From: Solidesulfovibrio aerotolerans
GTDB lineage: Bacteria; Desulfobacterota; Desulfovibrionia; Desulfovibrionales; Desulfovibrionaceae
DNA length: 64,000 nucleotides
Assembly (NCBI RefSeq): GCF_009856865.1
Contig: NZ_WVUD01000009.1
Coordinates: 1-64,000, forward strand
Direction of reading: 5' to 3'
In this document: positions 8,091-16,491 of the stretch, piece after piece
Position numbering within the stretch: position 1 is the stretch's first letter
How the letters are laid out: each line of letters begins with the position of its first letter
Notes under the pieces: generated by a model
Database searches by the model: none
Told to the model about the DNA's origin: nothing
What the model saw: only the letters and a program-made list of their open reading frames with translations
Translations under genes and position numbers: made by a program

Positions 8091-9356
8091 ATGCAAACCA
8101 TCCCGCCCCCCGGTTCCGACCAGCCGCCAGACCGTCGGCTGACCCTGGCTGCGTTGCCGCGCCGGCAGGCCCGACTGTGCCTGGGCGTGGCCGAGTTCCT
8201 GACCGACGAATGCGGCCATGACCCGGTCGGCGCAACCTGGATTGTGGGGCTTTCGGGCGGACCGGATTCCGTAACCTTGCTCGCCCTGGCCACCGTCCTG
8301 GCACCCCGCCTGGGGGTTGCCCGCCTGGAAGCCGCCCATCTCGACCACGCCCTGCGGCCCGAATCCGGCACCGAAGCCGAGGCTGTGCTTGCCCTGTGCC
8401 GCCGGTTGGCCGTGCCCTGCCACACCCGCCGCGTCGATGTGGCCGCCCTGGCCCGGGACGGGAAAACCGGCTGGGAAGACGCCGGACGCCAGGCCCGCTA
8501 CGCCTTTTTTGCCGAACTGGCCGCCGGACGCCCCGACGCCTGGACCCTGACCGGCCATCAGCTCAATGATTTGGCCGAGGATCAGTTCATGCGCCTGACG
8601 CGCGGCGCGGGCTGGCCGGCCCTTGGCGGCATGGCGGCCCTTGATCCCGCCCGCCGCATCCTGCGCCCGCTGCTGCTCACCCCGCGCCATGCCATCGAGG
8701 CCTTTATCGCCGCCCTCGATCTGCCGGTCGTTTGCGACCCGTCCAATGCGCAGCCGGTCTGTGTGCGCAACCGTATCCGCCAGACCATGCTGCCGGCGGC
8801 CCTGGCCGAAAACCCCCGCTACCTCGACGCGGCCGCCCGGTTGTGGCGGCAAGCCCGGCTGGACACGGACTATTTTGCCGCAGTGGTGCCCGATCTGCCC
8901 ACCGCCCCCGGCCGCCCCGCTTCGCTCGCCCGGCCGGCACCATCCGGCAACCCCACCGGTCCAGCCCCGGCCACACCGTCGCAACCATCCGCTCTGTGCG
9001 GCCAATCCGCTCCAGACAGCCTGCCCGGCGCGCCCGCCGTAGTCCGGCTGTCCCGGGCCGCCCTGGCCGGGACGCATCCAGCCCTGCGCCTGCGCCTCTA
9101 TCGCCGCGCCCTGGCCGCCCTGGGACCGGGGCAAGCCCTGGCCGACGCCCTTTTTGCCCTGGACCAGGCCGTAACCCGCCGCAACACCGGCCGGGTCTTT
9201 CAGTTCCCGGGCGGCAAATCGGCCCGTATCGCGTCCCGGGAAATCGTCTTTGCCCACACACCGGACGGTCGGACAAAACAGGAAACGCCATTGACAGCGC
9301 TTGCGGGCGGGGGTAATGAGGCCGATTGTGAAAAATCAAACATGGAGGCAGTCCCG
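8091..9356 (+). CDS. tilS: tRNA(Ile)-lysidine synthase TilS; reading frame does not stop before adk
   Basis: Forms lysidine at C34 of the AUA-reading tRNA(Ile). The ATP-pyrophosphatase P-loop SGGPDS is at residues 55-60, followed by HLDHALR, ARYAFF, TGHQLNDLAEDQFMRLTRGAGW, and the C-terminal VRNRIRQTMLPAL pattern. The region after ~300 is proline/alanine-rich and weakly conserved. The ATG at 8091 is preferred over a GTG at 7992, which lies in the hairpin. No stop occurs in this frame: it runs on through the adk start and ends only at 10028. The end given is the last base before adk and is arbitrary. One extra base in the G-run at 9309-9313 would give TAATGA straight after it, so a base deletion (real or a sequencing error) is the simplest explanation. 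Confidence 0.8.
9291..9319 (+). promoter_or_regulatory. Possible adk promoter inside the tilS end
   Basis: A perfect -35 hexamer TTGACA (9291-9296) is followed after 17 bases by a weak TAATGA, with the adk GTG 37 bases further on. Suggestive only, because the -10 match is poor. Confidence 0.3.
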
Positions 9357-10028
9357 GTGAATATCCTCACTTTTGGTCCCAATGGCAGCGGCAAGGGCAC
9401 CCAGGGTTCCCTGGTGAAAAAGAAGTACAATCTGGCCCACATCGAGTCCGGGGCTATCTTCCGCGAGCACATCGGCGGCGGCACCGAACTCGGCATGAAG
9501 GCCAAGGCCTTTATCGACAAGGGCGAGCTGGTTCCCGACGACATCACCATCCCCATGATCCTTGCGACCCTGAAGGCCAAGGGCGCGAACGGCTGGCTGC
9601 TCGACGGCTTCCCCCGCAACATGGTTCAGGCCGAAAAGCTGTGGGAAGCCCTGCAGAAAGAAGGCATGAAGCTCGATTACGTCATCGAGATCCTCCTGCC
9701 CCGCGAAATCGCCAAGAACCGCATCATGGGACGTCGTCTGTGCGCCAACGACCCCAACCATCCCAACAACATCTTTATTGACGCCATCAAGCCCAACGGC
9801 GATGTCTGCCGGGTGTGCGGCGGCGCGCTGACGGCCCGCTCCGACGACCAGGACGAGGGCGCCATCGGCAAGCGTCACGACATCTACTACGATACCACCA
9901 CCGGCACCCTGGCCGCCGCCTACTTCTACAAGGATCTGGCTGCCAAAGGCCAGACCAAGTACATTGAACTCAACGGCGAAGGCTCCATCGACTCCATCAA
10001 GGAAACCTTGCTGGCCCAGCTCGATTAG
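9357..10028 (+). CDS. adk: Adenylate kinase
   Basis: 223-residue adenylate kinase (ATP + AMP = 2 ADP), cytoplasmic. The P-loop GPNGSGKGTQ is at residues 7-16, with the AMP-site and lid elements ESGAIFREHI, LLDGFPRNMVQAE and GRRLCANDP. The lid region holds CANDPNHPN and CRVCGG, a cysteine pattern that could bind zinc. The GTG at 9357 has GGAGG 8 bases upstream and gives the family start (V/M)NILTFGPNG; the ATG at 9342 overlaps that ribosome site and is unlikely. It is in the same frame as tilS with no stop between them. A clear terminator follows. Confidence 0.93.
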   Translation: MNILTFGPNGSGKGTQGSLVKKKYNLAHIESGAIFREHIGGGTELGMKAKAFIDKGELVPDDITIPMILATLKAKGANGWLLDGFPRNMVQAEKLWEALQKEGMKLDYVIEILLPREIAKNRIMGRRLCANDPNHPNNIFIDAIKPNGDVCRVCGGALTARSDDQDEGAIGKRHDIYYDTTTGTLAAAYFYKDLAAKGQTKYIELNGEGSIDSIKETLLAQLD

Positions 10029-10051
10029 TCACCGGGATTTGCCTTGCACCA

Positions 10052-10088
10052 CGGCCCCGGGGGGAATACCCTCGGGGCCGCGTTTTTT
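10052..10088 (+). terminator. Rho-independent terminator after adk
   Basis: CGGCCCCGGGGGG pairs with CCCTCGGGGCCG around a short AATA loop, immediately followed by CGTTTTTT. Classical intrinsic terminator 23 bases past the adk stop. Confidence 0.85.
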
Positions 10089-10104
10089 CGCCCAAGGAGC
10101 CTTC

Positions 10105-10959
10105 ATGGCACACGCCCCCCTGACACTTGGCCGCATCGCCTACTTAAACGTCTGGCCGCTCTACGAGGCCCTGACCCCGGCCTTTCCCCAAGGCCCGGAT
10201 ATCGCCTACGTGCCCGGGCATCCGGCCGAACTCAACGCCGCCCTGATTGCCGGCACCATCGACGCCGCCCCGGCCTCGGCCTTTGCCTATCTGGCCAATC
10301 CGGCTGCTTTTTCCCTGCTGCCCGACCTGTGCATCCGGGCGACCGCCGGTCCGATCCAAAGCGTGCTGCTGCTTACGCCCGTGCCCCTGCCCGAACTGCC
10401 CGATTATCTGGCCCGCACCGGGGCAGCCGTCCAACTGTCCGGGGCCTCGGCCAGTTCCAATGCCCTCTTGCAAGTGCTGTGGCGCTTTGCCTGGGGTTTT
10501 CCCGAGCCGCTGTACGCGACAGTGGCCCCGGGGACCGGTTTTGACCGGGGCATGCCCTTTGTCGAAATCGGCGATCTGGCCCTGCGCCGCCGGCTCGCCC
10601 CGCCGCCGGGCTGGCACATAACGGACCTCGGCCAGGCCTGGCAGGATTTCGCCGGCACGCCCTTCGTCTTTGCCCTGTGGCTCGTGCGCGAAGGCCTGGC
10701 CGGCCAGCGGTTGGTCACCCTGGACCGGGTGCGCCGCTTTCTGGTGGACGTCAACCGCGCCCTGCCCCAGCGACTGCCCGCCCTGCTGCGTGCGCCGTCC
10801 CGGCCGGACTGGCTGTCCGACGCGGCGCTGCTCGATTACTTCTCGGTGGTCAACTACGATTTCGACGCAGCTGCAGCAGCATCGCTGGTGCTGTTTGCCC
10901 ACCACTGCCGCGAACTGGGACTCATCCCGGCCGTGCCCGGCCTGCGCTATGCCCTGTAA
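10105..10959 (+). CDS. mqnA: Menaquinone biosynthesis protein MqnA (chorismate dehydratase family)
   Basis: 284-residue MqnA/MqnD-family protein with a periplasmic-binding-protein-like fold; MqnA dehydrates chorismate to 3-enolpyruvylbenzoate, the first step of the futalosine route to menaquinone. It begins RIAYLNVWPLYEAL and has VPGHPAELNAALIAGTIDAAPASAFAY and the substrate-pocket segment LSGASASSNALLQVLWRF, with FVFALWLVREG later. AAGGAG precedes the ATG. The N-terminal pattern favours MqnA over MqnD. It stands alone between the adk terminator and a repeat-rich intergenic region, so other mqn genes lie elsewhere. Confidence 0.85.
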   Translation: MAHAPLTLGRIAYLNVWPLYEALTPAFPQGPDIAYVPGHPAELNAALIAGTIDAAPASAFAYLANPAAFSLLPDLCIRATAGPIQSVLLLTPVPLPELPDYLARTGAAVQLSGASASSNALLQVLWRFAWGFPEPLYATVAPGTGFDRGMPFVEIGDLALRRRLAPPPGWHITDLGQAWQDFAGTPFVFALWLVREGLAGQRLVTLDRVRRFLVDVNRALPQRLPALLRAPSRPDWLSDAALLDYFSVVNYDFDAAAAASLVLFAHHCRELGLIPAVPGLRYAL

Positions 10960-10993
10960 GGGAGAAGAAGAAGAAAAGGCAGAAGATGAAGAT

Positions 10994-11259
10994 GCCTCCG
11001 GCGGCCAAAGGGCTGAGCCCTTTGGAATCCCACCTCAAGGCAAGGGGTTAAGGGGGAACGGTGTTGCGCGATGGTGGCAGGGGCAAAGGGACGGAGAAGA
11101 AGAGAAGGCAGAAGAGGCCTCCGGCGGCCGGGGGGATGATCCCCCCGGACCCCTGCAACTGGAGAAGTTTATAAGGGGGGTGTGGCACTGGTTGCTACGG
11201 TGAGCGGCTCAAGAACGGGACAGCCGCAGGAGGCGCTTGGCGGGAACCACCGTTGCTCC
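10994..11259 (+). repeat. Dispersed repeat copy 1 (modules A+, B+, C)
   Basis: Tandem direct modules: A (10994-11049) with core CCAAAGGGCTGAGCCCTTTGG, B (11117-11180) with core CCGGGGGGATGATCCCCCCGG, and C (11241-11259) CGGGAACCACCGTTGCTCC. Each of A and B starts with GCCTCCGGCGGCC and is preceded by a GA-rich tract. The repeat fills the gap downstream of mqnA; the remaining bases to 11376 show no gene. Confidence 0.85.
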
Positions 11260-11376
11260 AGGATCGTCAAAGACTGCGACCAGCGGGAACTGCGGTTCTC
11301 GTTGTCAGATACGCCTTAAGACCAGAAACAGCGCCGCATCCCCAAAAGAATGGCCCTACCTGGGAGCGGGAAACCG

Positions 11377-11814
11377 TCAGCAGCAGGGCAGGCCGAGAAT
11401 CTCTGAACGCCGGGACTGAACCATCAGATCGGCCAGCCGGATGGCGTCGAGTTCGCGAAAAATGCTCTCCGTGGCCCTGGCCCAGATCTGGCGGGTGACG
11501 CAGTCCGCGGAAATCAGGCAGACGTCGGGGTTGCCCACGCATTCCGTCAGCTCAGGACGGCTCTCCAGCGCCCGCACCACATCGCCCACCTTGATCTCGT
11601 CGGCTCCCACGGCCAGCACATGCCCGCCCTTGGGGCCGCGCTTGCTCGTGATAAACCCGGCCTTCTTGAGCGCCCGGATCAGTTGTTCCAAATATTTTAC
11701 AGAGATATTGCGCCGCTTGGCGATATCCTGGATGCGGACCGGCCCGTCTTCGCCGTGCAGGGCGATATCCAAAAGCATGCGCAAGCCGTAACGGCTACGC
11801 GTGGTGAGCTGCAT
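11377..11814 (-). CDS. Rrf2-family transcriptional regulator (IscR-like)
   Basis: 145-residue winged-helix DNA-binding protein of the Rrf2 family. It begins MQLTTRSRYGLRMLLDIALH and has the recognition region ISVKYLEQLIRALKKAGFITSKRGPKGGH. Three cysteines, C92, C99 and C105, match the spacing class of the Fe-S ligands of IscR, so it probably carries an iron-sulfur cluster and responds to iron, oxygen or redox state. The ATG at 11814 is the family start; 11 more codons upstream are open but not conserved. No isc/suf genes are adjacent. The nearest upstream gene on this strand encodes a small zinc-ribbon protein. Confidence 0.88.
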   Translation of the reverse strand: MQLTTRSRYGLRMLLDIALHGEDGPVRIQDIAKRRNISVKYLEQLIRALKKAGFITSKRGPKGGHVLAVGADEIKVGDVVRALESRPELTECVGNPDVCLISADCVTRQIWARATESIFRELDAIRLADLMVQSRRSEILGLPCC

Positions 11815-11914
11815 GGGTCGCTTTCCCCTTGTCCCGATTTTGTGCAAAAACGAACAAGACGGACTCTAGCAAATTCATTTGCGAATGGCAAAACCGGTTT
11901 TCCAAAGCGACAAA

Positions 11915-12118
11915 TCAGCCCGCAACCAGCGTAAACCGTGGCCGGACAGGCAGTTCCCGGCAATTGCCACGATGCAGCGTCTCCCGGGAAATCCGCCCGG
12001 ATACCGGAATTCCCCGGGACAGCACGCACCGGCTGCAGATTTTGCCCTGCGCCCGAACAATATACACATCCAAAACTTCCAGCTCCTGGCTGCAGATGGC
12101 GCAATGCCTGCTGTCCAT
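11915..12118 (-). CDS. Putative small zinc-ribbon protein
   Basis: 67-residue candidate starting MDSRHCAICSQELEVLDVY. Two CxxC pairs (CAIC near residue 6 and CSRC near residue 28) give a treble-clef or zinc-ribbon arrangement, followed by a basic tail. On the minus strand GGGGAG lies 8 bases before the ATG. It is read in the same direction as the 1381-residue membrane protein upstream and the Rrf2 gene downstream. No family was recognised; overlapping longer frames give no sensible protein. It may be a real microprotein. Confidence 0.5.
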   Translation of the reverse strand: MDSRHCAICSQELEVLDVYIVRAQGKICSRCVLSRGIPVSGRISRETLHRGNCRELPVRPRFTLVAG

Positions 12119-12186
12119 ATTCCTGCTCCCCGCGACAATTCTGCCGACGGGGAGCACACTTCAAGAACCATGCCACCATATTGAAA

Positions 12187-15100
12187 CTACTTTCCCCCCT
12201 CCTTGCCCGCCGCAGCGGGACCAGCCGCCGGGCGGCTACGACTCGGCAACCGCAGCGCCACCGTCGTCTTGCGCCAGCCGCCGCCAACCGTCAGACTGTC
12301 AAAACCCCAGCGCAACCAACGCAACAGCGACCAGGCCAGCCACAAGGCCCACAGCAGCATCAGCCCCCGAAAGACCAGCATCGGCGCAGTGTGCGCCCCG
12401 CAAAGAGGCACAGCCCCGGCCACCCGGTCAAAGGTCCAGCGCAGCATGGTCACTGTGGAGCCGTTCCCGGCCACCTGCATGCGCGGCAAGCCGAGAAGCC
12501 CCGCCCCCAGGGTCTCGTAGAGGGCCTCGAAACCGGCCAGGGCCAGCAGCACCAGCAGCACCTGGACGATGTTAAAGACCACCGCCCCCTGTTCGATGGG
12601 ATGGCGTCTGCGCCAGGCCAGGGCGGCAATCCAGGCCACGGCCAGGACGCAATTTGCCGGCGTGGCCTGGCTTAAGCCCAGGGCATAGGCCAGCCAGCCC
12701 AGGCGGGTCAGCGGCGTGTCCTTTTGACAGGAGAGTCCAAGCCCCAAGGCCACGACAGCCGCCAGCCAGCCCCAGTAAAGGACCGCCGGCCCAAGGGGCG
12801 TGGCTCCGTGGACGGCCAGGAGCCAGCGGTCGGCCGGCAGTTCCAAGGCCACGTCCACATTGGTCCCGGCCAGCCCCAGATCAACGGCCGGGGTCTGGAC
12901 GCCAAAGCCCAGGGGGATGCGTTCCCGGAAGTTGAGCACCACTTCGGTCACCCCGGGCGGCAGGGCGAAGCCGACCTCGTTTGGTCCGCCGGTGGGCAGG
13001 GTTTCGCGCCCGGACACGGCGAGCCGGGTGATTTCCGCCCCGGCCGGGAGGGTGACGACATGGCGGCCGCCCTTGGCCGCCCGAAAGGACATGGTCAGGG
13101 TGGTATCGCGGGATTGAAGCCCCTGGCGCACCACCAGCCCGGCCCGCTCCAGGGTGAGGTATTCGCCAGGGGCGATCTCGGGCCGGCTGATGCCGACGAT
13201 CAGGCGTTCCCCGGGCCAGGGAACGAACCGGGGGGCATAGCGGCCCTGGGCAGACAGCCAGGCCACCGGCGGCGGCCCGTCAAAGGTGATGTCGTAAAGG
13301 GCTGCGGCCGAGACGGTCCAGGTTTCGGCCAGGGCCGGATCGTTTGGCGCGGTAAGCGTCAGCTGCGGCGCAGCCGGCAGTTTGGAACGCCAGGACACGC
13401 GCTCCTGGCCCGGGGCGAAACTGACCACGGCCTGGCCGCCTGCAACCGAAACCCCGGCCGCGTCGGGCAATTCCCCGGCCAGCAGCGGCACCGTGGCCAC
13501 CGCCGCAGTCGCAACCGGCGAGCGGCGCACCACTTCGGTTGCCACCTCAAAAGTCAGGCCGAAATCCAGACTGCGCCGGACCGCGAAAAAGGGCGGCACG
13601 TCCGCGCCGATGTTCCCCACTTTGGCCGGTCCGGCAGCGGCCGTCTCGGCCCGGGTCAGTTCCAGGGGACCGGTCATCACACCCCGCGCATCCAGCCCCT
13701 GTACGCGGTAGCCCGGTGCCGCCACCCGCACCCGACCCGGGGCCAGGGGCGCGGCAATAGTAAAGGAGACACCCTGGGGGGCCGCACCGGACACCACCAC
13801 GCTGTGGCTGCCGGGTTCGAGCAAAACGGCCAGTTCGCCGCCCTGGCGGACCAGCCCCGCCGCAGGCTTGCCGTCAACCGTGGCCGTTAACGGCCGCCAG
13901 CCGTCGGAAACCACCGGCAGCGGCGCAACGGTGCGGGCAGCGGCGTCAAGGGAATAGGCCAGTGTCAGGACATCGCCCTTAAGGCTCACGTCCAGACCCG
14001 GGCTGCCCAGGCACTGGGGCAGGCAGCGCGGCGGTTCCACAAGCCGTTCGCGCAGGGCATCGAGCAGTTCCCGAGGCGGGAAATCAGCGGCAACGGCCAG
14101 GGCCGGACCGCCGGCCAGGACCAGCAGCAGCGCGCCCACCCCGACCATCGTCGGTCCTGCCCCAGGGCCAGACGAGGCCGTCGGGGGTGCCGGGACCACC
14201 GGGGCCGCCAGCCGGCGCACCCGCTCGCGATCAAATAACAGCAACAAGGCCATCCCCAACAGAAGCACCCGGGCAAAGCCCAGGCCCCTCGTGACCAGCG
14301 GCGGGACCAGGGTCAGGCGAAAGGTTTCGCCAACAGCCACCGGTCCGCGCCAGGACAACCCCACCGAGGCAAAATTCCAGGTCGGCATGGCCGGTCCGGT
14401 CTGCATCAGCGCGTTGGGATCGAATTCCAGGCGCTCGGCATCGGCTGCCGGAGCGGCTGCCAGCATGGGCATGGCGCGCCCGGCGGCCGCGTCCTTGCCC
14501 CGGGCCACCGACACTTCCGGGACCGGCATGGCTTCCTTGGCGGCCATGGGCTGCACGAAACCGGCCGACGGGGCCGGTGCCGGCATCCCGATCTGCGGGG
14601 CCACGGCCAATCGCAGTTCCCGGGCCACAAAGGGCACGGCCAGCACAGCCAGCGTCGCCAGGGATAGGAAATAGAGCGTCAAAGCCAACCGCCGAAAGGC
14701 CGGATGGCCGGCCAGCCGTCCCACATCCCCGGCCGCCCGCAGCAGGCCCAAACCGGCCAGAACAAAAATCCAAATTGTTGTCGGCGCGTCCGGCGCATGC
14801 CAGGACAGGAGCAAAAAAAGCCCCAGCCCCGCCCCGGCCAGCGGGCCACGCAAGGAAAAAGCCGCTACGGCCAAAAGAAAAACCAGAAATAAATCCAGCA
14901 ACGTCCACCGGGACAGCAGACCGCCGGTCACCGTGTCCGGCCCGCTGGCGGAAAAAAGCGACCAGCCCGGCGGCAGATGCAGCGTGGCGTGCACGCGCTC
15001 GAATTCCCGGTCAAACCCGCCGGCCGGCAGCGCCGCAGACACCTCGGGATAGCGCGAGCGGGCCACGACATTAAGGTGGGACTGGCGCAGTTCGATGCCG

Positions 15101-16332
15101 GCCGGCCCATCCTGGCCCAAAAGCACCACCGGCTGGTCCTGGCCCGAAGCCGTCACCCGGCCCAATATCCCCGGGGCCAGCAGGGCCAGCCGCCAACTGC
15201 GGCGGTTTTCCCCGGCCAGCGTATCGCGCACGGACAGGCCCTGGCCGGAAAAATCGAGCCAGATTTCCCGGGAAAGGGTCAGGGCGTCACGGCCAGGGGG
15301 CGCGCCCCGGCCCAGTTCGGCCAGGGTAAGCGTATTGCCGGCCGTGACCGCAAAGGCCGGCCAACCCTGCCAGGGGGCCGGCACCTCGGAGGTCTTGGGA
15401 TCGATGCCGGGCACGCCCTCGGGCCGCACCTCGCGCCCCTCCCCGGCCGCAAAGGACCAGATTTCCCGGCCATACGGGCAGGCCGCCGGCCCCACCGAGG
15501 CCACCTTGCCCGGATAGCGGGCCACCACCTCGATTTCGTAGCGCCCCGGTCCGGCATCCAAAACCAGGGAACCGTCCGGCCCAAGCCCGGCCGGCACCGG
15601 CGCGCGCACGGCCAAGGGCACGCTGCCCGCCGGCACGGCCCCGGCGAGAGTCACCGACCGGGCCAGCCCGGACACCTCCAGACGATACAGCGTGGTCACG
15701 GTCAGGGGCACGCCGTCGGTGAGCAATCGAAACACCCGCACCGTCTCGCGGTTTTGCACGGGTTTGGGGGCAACAGGCGGGGCCAGACGCAGTTCGCCGG
15801 CCGGGGAGACCTCCACCGGGGCCGCAACGCCCTGCCGGGTCAGGCCCACCAGACCGATATCGGGCGGCAGGGTCAGGCTGGCCGGCGCGGCATTCCAGCC
15901 GAGGCGACCGGTCAACACATGCTCCCCGGCCTCCAGCCAGACATGGGGGCCGCCCGGACCGGCCAGCACCGGCACGGCTGTCCCGCCTTGGCGCACCTCC
16001 TCAATCCAGACCCCGTTGCCCGACGGCAGGGGCACCGGACCTTCGGTGTAACGGCGGGCTTCCAGGGTAAAACGCGCCCCGGTGTCGGCGATGTCCAGGC
16101 CAAGCCGGCTGGGAAACAGGCAAACGCGCACATCGGGCTGGTTGCCCTGGGGCGGGCACAGCTTTTCCCCGGCCCCGTGCAGGACAAAGTCCGTCCAGGG
16201 AACCAGGGCGGGCGGCAGGCCCGACGTATCCGGCATCTGGGGCGTTTGCGACACGGCCAGGGCCAAAGGAGCCTGTCCGCAGACAAGGCAGAAAAGGATC
16301 AACCGCAGCAGGCGGCGCGACAGACTGGACAT
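12187..16332 (-). CDS. Very large membrane protein of unknown function (1381 residues)
   Basis: Not assigned to a named family. MSSLSRRLLRLILFCLVCGQAPLALA is a signal peptide, followed by ~450 residues of beta-rich, presumably periplasmic sequence. A first membrane block lies at roughly 475-590 (LLDLFLVFLLAVAAFSL, FLLLSWHAPDAP, LTLYFLSLATLAVLAV), then a helix near 680 (VLLLGMALLLLF), another near 720, and a second beta-rich domain. A second membrane block follows from about 1175 to 1350. The junctions of both halves look alike: LHLPPGWSLFSASGPD and LELPADRWLLAVHGAT each precede a membrane helix. GGGAGG sits 7 bases before the ATG at 16332. The N-terminal domains could bind a ligand or cell-wall component, but that is only a guess. 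Confidence 0.8.
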   Translation of the reverse strand: MSSLSRRLLRLILFCLVCGQAPLALAVSQTPQMPDTSGLPPALVPWTDFVLHGAGEKLCPPQGNQPDVRVCLFPSRLGLDIADTGARFTLEARRYTEGPVPLPSGNGVWIEEVRQGGTAVPVLAGPGGPHVWLEAGEHVLTGRLGWNAAPASLTLPPDIGLVGLTRQGVAAPVEVSPAGELRLAPPVAPKPVQNRETVRVFRLLTDGVPLTVTTLYRLEVSGLARSVTLAGAVPAGSVPLAVRAPVPAGLGPDGSLVLDAGPGRYEIEVVARYPGKVASVGPAACPYGREIWSFAAGEGREVRPEGVPGIDPKTSEVPAPWQGWPAFAVTAGNTLTLAELGRGAPPGRDALTLSREIWLDFSGQGLSVRDTLAGENRRSWRLALLAPGILGRVTASGQDQPVVLLGQDGPAGIELRQSHLNVVARSRYPEVSAALPAGGFDREFERVHATLHLPPGWSLFSASGPDTVTGGLLSRWTLLDLFLVFLLAVAAFSLRGPLAGAGLGLFLLLSWHAPDAPTTIWIFVLAGLGLLRAAGDVGRLAGHPAFRRLALTLYFLSLATLAVLAVPFVARELRLAVAPQIGMPAPAPSAGFVQPMAAKEAMPVPEVSVARGKDAAAGRAMPMLAAAPAADAERLEFDPNALMQTGPAMPTWNFASVGLSWRGPVAVGETFRLTLVPPLVTRGLGFARVLLLGMALLLLFDRERVRRLAAPVVPAPPTASSGPGAGPTMVGVGALLLVLAGGPALAVAADFPPRELLDALRERLVEPPRCLPQCLGSPGLDVSLKGDVLTLAYSLDAAARTVAPLPVVSDGWRPLTATVDGKPAAGLVRQGGELAVLLEPGSHSVVVSGAAPQGVSFTIAAPLAPGRVRVAAPGYRVQGLDARGVMTGPLELTRAETAAAGPAKVGNIGADVPPFFAVRRSLDFGLTFEVATEVVRRSPVATAAVATVPLLAGELPDAAGVSVAGGQAVVSFAPGQERVSWRSKLPAAPQLTLTAPNDPALAETWTVSAAALYDITFDGPPPVAWLSAQGRYAPRFVPWPGERLIVGISRPEIAPGEYLTLERAGLVVRQGLQSRDTTLTMSFRAAKGGRHVVTLPAGAEITRLAVSGRETLPTGGPNEVGFALPPGVTEVVLNFRERIPLGFGVQTPAVDLGLAGTNVDVALELPADRWLLAVHGATPLGPAVLYWGWLAAVVALGLGLSCQKDTPLTRLGWLAYALGLSQATPANCVLAVAWIAALAWRRRHPIEQGAVVFNIVQVLLVLLALAGFEALYETLGAGLLGLPRMQVAGNGSTVTMLRWTFDRVAGAVPLCGAHTAPMLVFRGLMLLWALWLAWSLLRWLRWGFDSLTVGGGWRKTTVALRLPSRSRPAAGPAAAGKEGGK

Positions 16333-16491
16333 CGATTTCCTCCCGGGCGGCAATCCCCGCCAGTCTTTCTGCTATGGGCCAAAACCGGCCCGATGGCAAC
16401 GCGTCCGCCCTTCCCTCCCGGTGCAATCGGCATTATCTGACGAGTCGCGACAAAGCGCCGGCAGCCAAGGCACCGGCGCAACGAGGTGTGC

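Noticed and set aside
11170-11200. Sigma-54 site (TGGCACTGGTTGCT)
   Set aside because: GG to GC spacing is 8 rather than the required 10, and no gene starts suitably downstream.
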